Shown piece after piece: positions 60,922-64,000 of a DNA stretch of 64,000 nucleotides (positions within the stretch are counted from its first letter, which is position 1; each line of letters begins with the position of its first letter). This DNA is from Megachile rotundata (taxonomy: Eukaryota; Arthropoda; Insecta; Hymenoptera; Megachilidae), in contig NC_134988.1 in assembly GCF_050947335.1 (NCBI RefSeq), positions 9,300,001-9,364,000 on the forward strand. The letters are read 5' to 3'. Under the pieces are notes generated by a model. It was not told where the DNA came from. It was given only the letters and a program-made list of their open reading frames with translations, and made no database searches. Both the position numbers and the translations under genes were made by a program.

Positions 60922-61312
60922 GTGAGAGATACAACCAACCAAATAGCTTTCCCGAGTTGAGTCACCCTTCGCAACCTTGTCTATCAACCAACCCGTTACC
61001 CTTTTCGTATAACATCTTGTATATGGTGTAAATCTGACCCCCTCCCTCCCGACTCCGAAGCTGCCTCCTGCCTCCGGCACGATGCTGTGGACCAAACTTT
61101 TTCGTTGTTTCTTTTGTTTCTGTCCGTACGCACCCCTCAACTTGCCGTGATCTCGAATCCCACAACTCCTGATGTGTCTCTTTTATCACAGATACACACT
61201 GACTAGACACCAGAGTTTTTCTACCAACAAGTCTGAACGATTCCTTGAATTGCCTATTGTTTCTTCTCACACACAGTTTCACGTACACTCACACGTACAC
61301 GTAATGTGTATA
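60922..61312. other. intron downstream of alternative exon 3
   Basis: Less AT-rich than average, with a pyrimidine-rich CCCCCTCCCTCCCG stretch at about 61038. No RCK1 exon recognised. Confidence 0.4.
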
Positions 61313-61617
61313 TAAAGTATTCGAAAAGGGTTGCCGGACCTGGGAGCTGATTCCGCGTTTCGATACGGATCGGAAAGTCCTTTACCGTTTTCGAATCGGT
61401 GTATTGGTTCTCGAGATACGGGAGATCGAAGTTGGAGCGGTTGAATTTCGCGCCATGTTTGAACTGCGCATGCGCAGATGGCTCGCGTAACTTGTGATTT
61501 TCAACCGCGTGTATCTTGAAAACTAAGCGTCGAATCGCGAAACGGTAAAGGACTTTCCGATTCGTTTTGGCACGAAGAATTTGTAGCTTTCGGGTTGAAG
61601 AACTTTTTTTGAACATT
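61313..61617. mobile_element. foldback element, compact CpG-rich copy of a palindromic family
   Basis: ATCGGAAAGTCCTTTACCGT (from about 61367) is exactly inverted near 61545-61565 (ACGGTAAAGGACTTTCCGAT), with weaker pairing extending outward to both ends and inward past TCTCGAGATAC/GTATCTTGAAAA. The core holds GAATTTCGCGCC and the palindrome TGCGCATGCGCA. About 305 bp; many CpGs remain, in contrast to the copy at 51265-52085. Confidence 0.72.
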
Positions 61618-62891
61618 TTGTATATATTTAGAGAAAAACCTTAGTCGCAGAATCGCACTCCAAACCTGCTCTTCTAGTTGTCAATCGGCATTAGTGCAGC
61701 CGTGGTTCAAGAGTAATCCTCAATAATACTGTTCCCTGTTCTTGCCCAACACCTTCAACCAGCCAATCAGCTAGTCCAATTACCATCACAGATTTACCAT
61801 ACCCAGTAACTGATGTTAGCTTGTTTGTTCACATTGACCGCACTTGGGACAAATACGGCTTATTGCGTTAGTTTCCTCGAATTTTGTGACGAAGGACGAG
61901 GAATAATCCGTTCAAGCAGATAAACAAGTTGTTCGTCATGGTGGGATCAATGTTTCTGTCCTTGTTAAATGTGATTATCATTTGTTGTTTCAAACGTTAC
62001 ACAAAATGTTACGTTTTGTCGAATTAATTTAATTCCTCGTTTTTCCGTTACACCTAGCCGACACAGTGATTACTAGACCAATTCGTCTTTGTTTTAGCGC
62101 CAAATTTGAATCGAATTTTCAAAATTTCGAACGTTGCTTGATATTCAAAATTTACAATCGACGAAATTATACGATACGAATGTAGACTAGAAAACAAGAT
62201 GTCGAAGCTGTATTTCTCTCTGAGTGCAAAGGGTCAACGCCCAGCATGTACCCTGCATTTCTAACCAATATTTAGGCCATATATGTGTATATGGCCTAAT
62301 GTTGCAACACTTGAGTGTAATGACCTTGGTGTTTTAGACAGCATTAATTATTGTTTTTTTACGTGTAAATCTTGGAGAAAGGAAAGCGATAAATTGTATA
62401 TCCGCCTTGGGTTTTAGGCTCACAGGATGAGCCATGTGAAATGTTACGAATCGTCTCTAAAACTGTTTAACATACAAAATTACTTTTAATTCGAAAATAT
62501 ATTTGCGATACCATTTTCAAAATTTTTTTTTATTACTCATTATTTATTTTTGTTAACCACATTGAAGTTTTTTCATGACATTTTATTTAATTATACAAAA
62601 TAAAAATTTGTAAAAATATTTGTAAATTGGTGTTGGGAAAATTTCATTTGTAGATTTTTTAATATATTCTTTTATAAAAATGATAATAAGTAAGATAGAG
62701 TTGTTGAAGTTCATAATAAGGTCGTTTAAAAGTGCCCTGGGCATTTAGGGCATTAAAATTTGCCCTGAAAATAATATTTATTTAAGAAAAGTAAATAGAC
62801 AGCTTTTCTAGGTTCGTTATAGTGTTATTAAGGAAATAATATAATTTGTAAAATAAAAATATTTAAAATACTACTTATTCAAATTGAATAT
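61618..62891. other. unique intron sequence
   Basis: No gene recognised. GGGCATTTAGGGCATT and TTTGCCCT near 62738-62768 echo the hairpin motif at 35-60. Confidence 0.4.
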
Positions 62892-63204
62892 ATCAGACTC
62901 TCGCTATATGGCCACTAAAGGCTGTAGGAGTAGAAAATTGGCTACTGAAGCTTTGCTGATAGAGTGTCGTCTTTATGAATTTCCGTGCACTACGACAATG
63001 GAAGAGCTTATGAAAGTATGACTCTTGTTAATAGACTCTTGTTATATGGCAATAAAAATAGTCGACCTGAATTTTATTATCGAAGCTCTGTCAATGGCGA
63101 TGTATTGATTTTGTCGATCTCGATACAATTACCATGTTGAGAAACGACTCTGATTTGTGTAAAAATTCGTATGAAGATTGCAATATAGCGAGAGTCTATT
63201 ACAA
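62892..63204. mobile_element. decayed pogo/Tigger-like MITE, about 313 bp
   Basis: Left end ATCAGACTCTCGCTATATGG, right end (inverted) TAATAGACTCTCGCTATATT, plus an internal end-like AGACTCTTGTTATATGGC at about 63033. Boundaries approximate. Confidence 0.65.
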
Positions 63205-64000
63205 TACTAACTGTAAGTTAAATAGTTAATATAATTTGTAATATTCTTCTTCCCAATTTATTTTGTTTCATTTTATATCTCATCAAAGATTGAAACTGGT
63301 ATAAATTGGATCCCAGAATTTTTCTACATAACCTGTAATCCTAAACATACGTATCCATAACTGATGTGGCGGCCATTTTGATACGCAAATAAAATGGCGG
63401 AATTCCCACAATTCCTCAGATATAAAATTAAAGAGGAAGTATTTTATTTTAAAATAAGTAATATTACATTTTTAAAATAGTAAATATTATTAGGGTCAGA
63501 TAGACCCAACCTTGCATTTACGGATGAAAATCAATATATTAAGAAATTTAATTTTTTGACAGTTTTAGAGAAAAATAGTAACAGTTGACGTGACTCAACC
63601 TGTGCACGCTTTGTATATGTTTATAAATATTTATACGCATATATGAAGTGTATATGTACGCATATATATATATGTATATTGCTAAACTTATGTCACGCAT
63701 AATGAGGTTTAAAGGAAGGGATTAATCAGTGGGCCAAACGGATCTGTAGATTAGGGTGAACTTGTGTAACCATTGTATGTCGTTTTTTGAAATTAATGCG
63801 TCGCACAATTGATATCAGCGCAACTGTGGTTTTTCGTTAAGCGATCATGAAGAATGATATTAAATAACAACATTGGTGTTATTTTCAAAAAAACTAGGTA
63901 CTTATACACAATTACGTATACGAGAGTGCAGAGTGAGTTGTAGCCAACGAATTCGACCTTCGACTACAATTAAACAATGGTAAATATAATTTTTTTTCTT
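63205..64000. other. AT-rich intron to the window end
   Basis: TA microsatellite at about 63655-63682. GGCGGCCATTTTGATACGCA and AAATGGCGGAATTCC near 63370 form a weak inverted pair. No slo RCK1 exon or other gene seen. Confidence 0.4.

Noticed and set aside
61254..61616. 120-codon minus-strand frame
   Set aside because: It runs across the palindromic foldback element and has no domain.
60922..64000. Search for the RCK1 exon (HIVVCGHITYESVS)
   Set aside because: No matching codons in any + strand frame by eye; it should lie beyond the window.

Overview
This window is AT-rich, repeat-loaded genomic DNA from an insect. TTAGG-like motifs, long introns and repeat style make a hymenopteran plausible, but that is inference. 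The only gene I can support is part of slowpoke (slo), the BK-type large-conductance calcium- and voltage-activated potassium channel, on the + strand. The window carries the membrane core from S1 to the S6-RCK1 linker. The N-terminus/S0 exons and the exons for the RCK1/RCK2 calcium-sensing domains are not visible and should lie upstream and downstream of the window.

Slo layout: S1 exon (21148-21209), S1-S2 loop and S2 exon (21696-21792), S2-S3/S3/S4/S5 exon (23646-23909), pore exon with the filter TVGYGDV (25456-25623), then three paralogous exons of identical length (92 nt) and phase at 43241-43332, 49702-49793 and 60830-60921. Each encodes an alternative end of S6 plus the linker to RCK1. 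Skipping this exon or joining two copies would shift the frame, so the three are almost certainly mutually exclusive. They change the residue beside the S6 Pro kink and the charged RKK-like ring at the cytosolic mouth, which would tune gating.

The most interesting non-coding signals lie around these exons: a strong two-part stem-loop just downstream of the middle exon (49937-50049), a cluster of hairpins about 420 nt upstream of the third exon (60315-60407), a pyrimidine-rich tract just downstream of the first (43381-43417), a G-quadruplex-capable minisatellite 1 kb upstream of the middle exon, and a terminal-inverted-repeat element ending 112 nt before the first exon.

Region by region: 1-21 kb is upstream intron (or 5' region) made mostly of tandem arrays (1.4-2.5, 3.6-4.5, 6.4-6.9, 8.3-9.5, 10.9-11.7, 12.5-13.1, 13.7-14.4, 14.7-15.2, 16.3-16.5, 17.0-17.7, 19.3-19.7 and 20.4-20.9 kb). 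21-26 kb holds the four constitutive exons. 26-61 kb is a very long intron system holding the three alternative exons, further arrays and many non-autonomous DNA transposons. 61-64 kb is intron. Four element types are recognisable by their ends: a TA-flanked CAGGGTG-type group, a pogo/Tigger-like group with ends near CAGTAGACTCTCGTTATATT, one hAT-like element, and a palindromic foldback family. Several of the large tandem arrays sit inside such elements, so transposon insertion followed by internal tandem expansion appears to have built much of the intron DNA. No rRNA, tRNA, CRISPR array or complete transposase gene was found.
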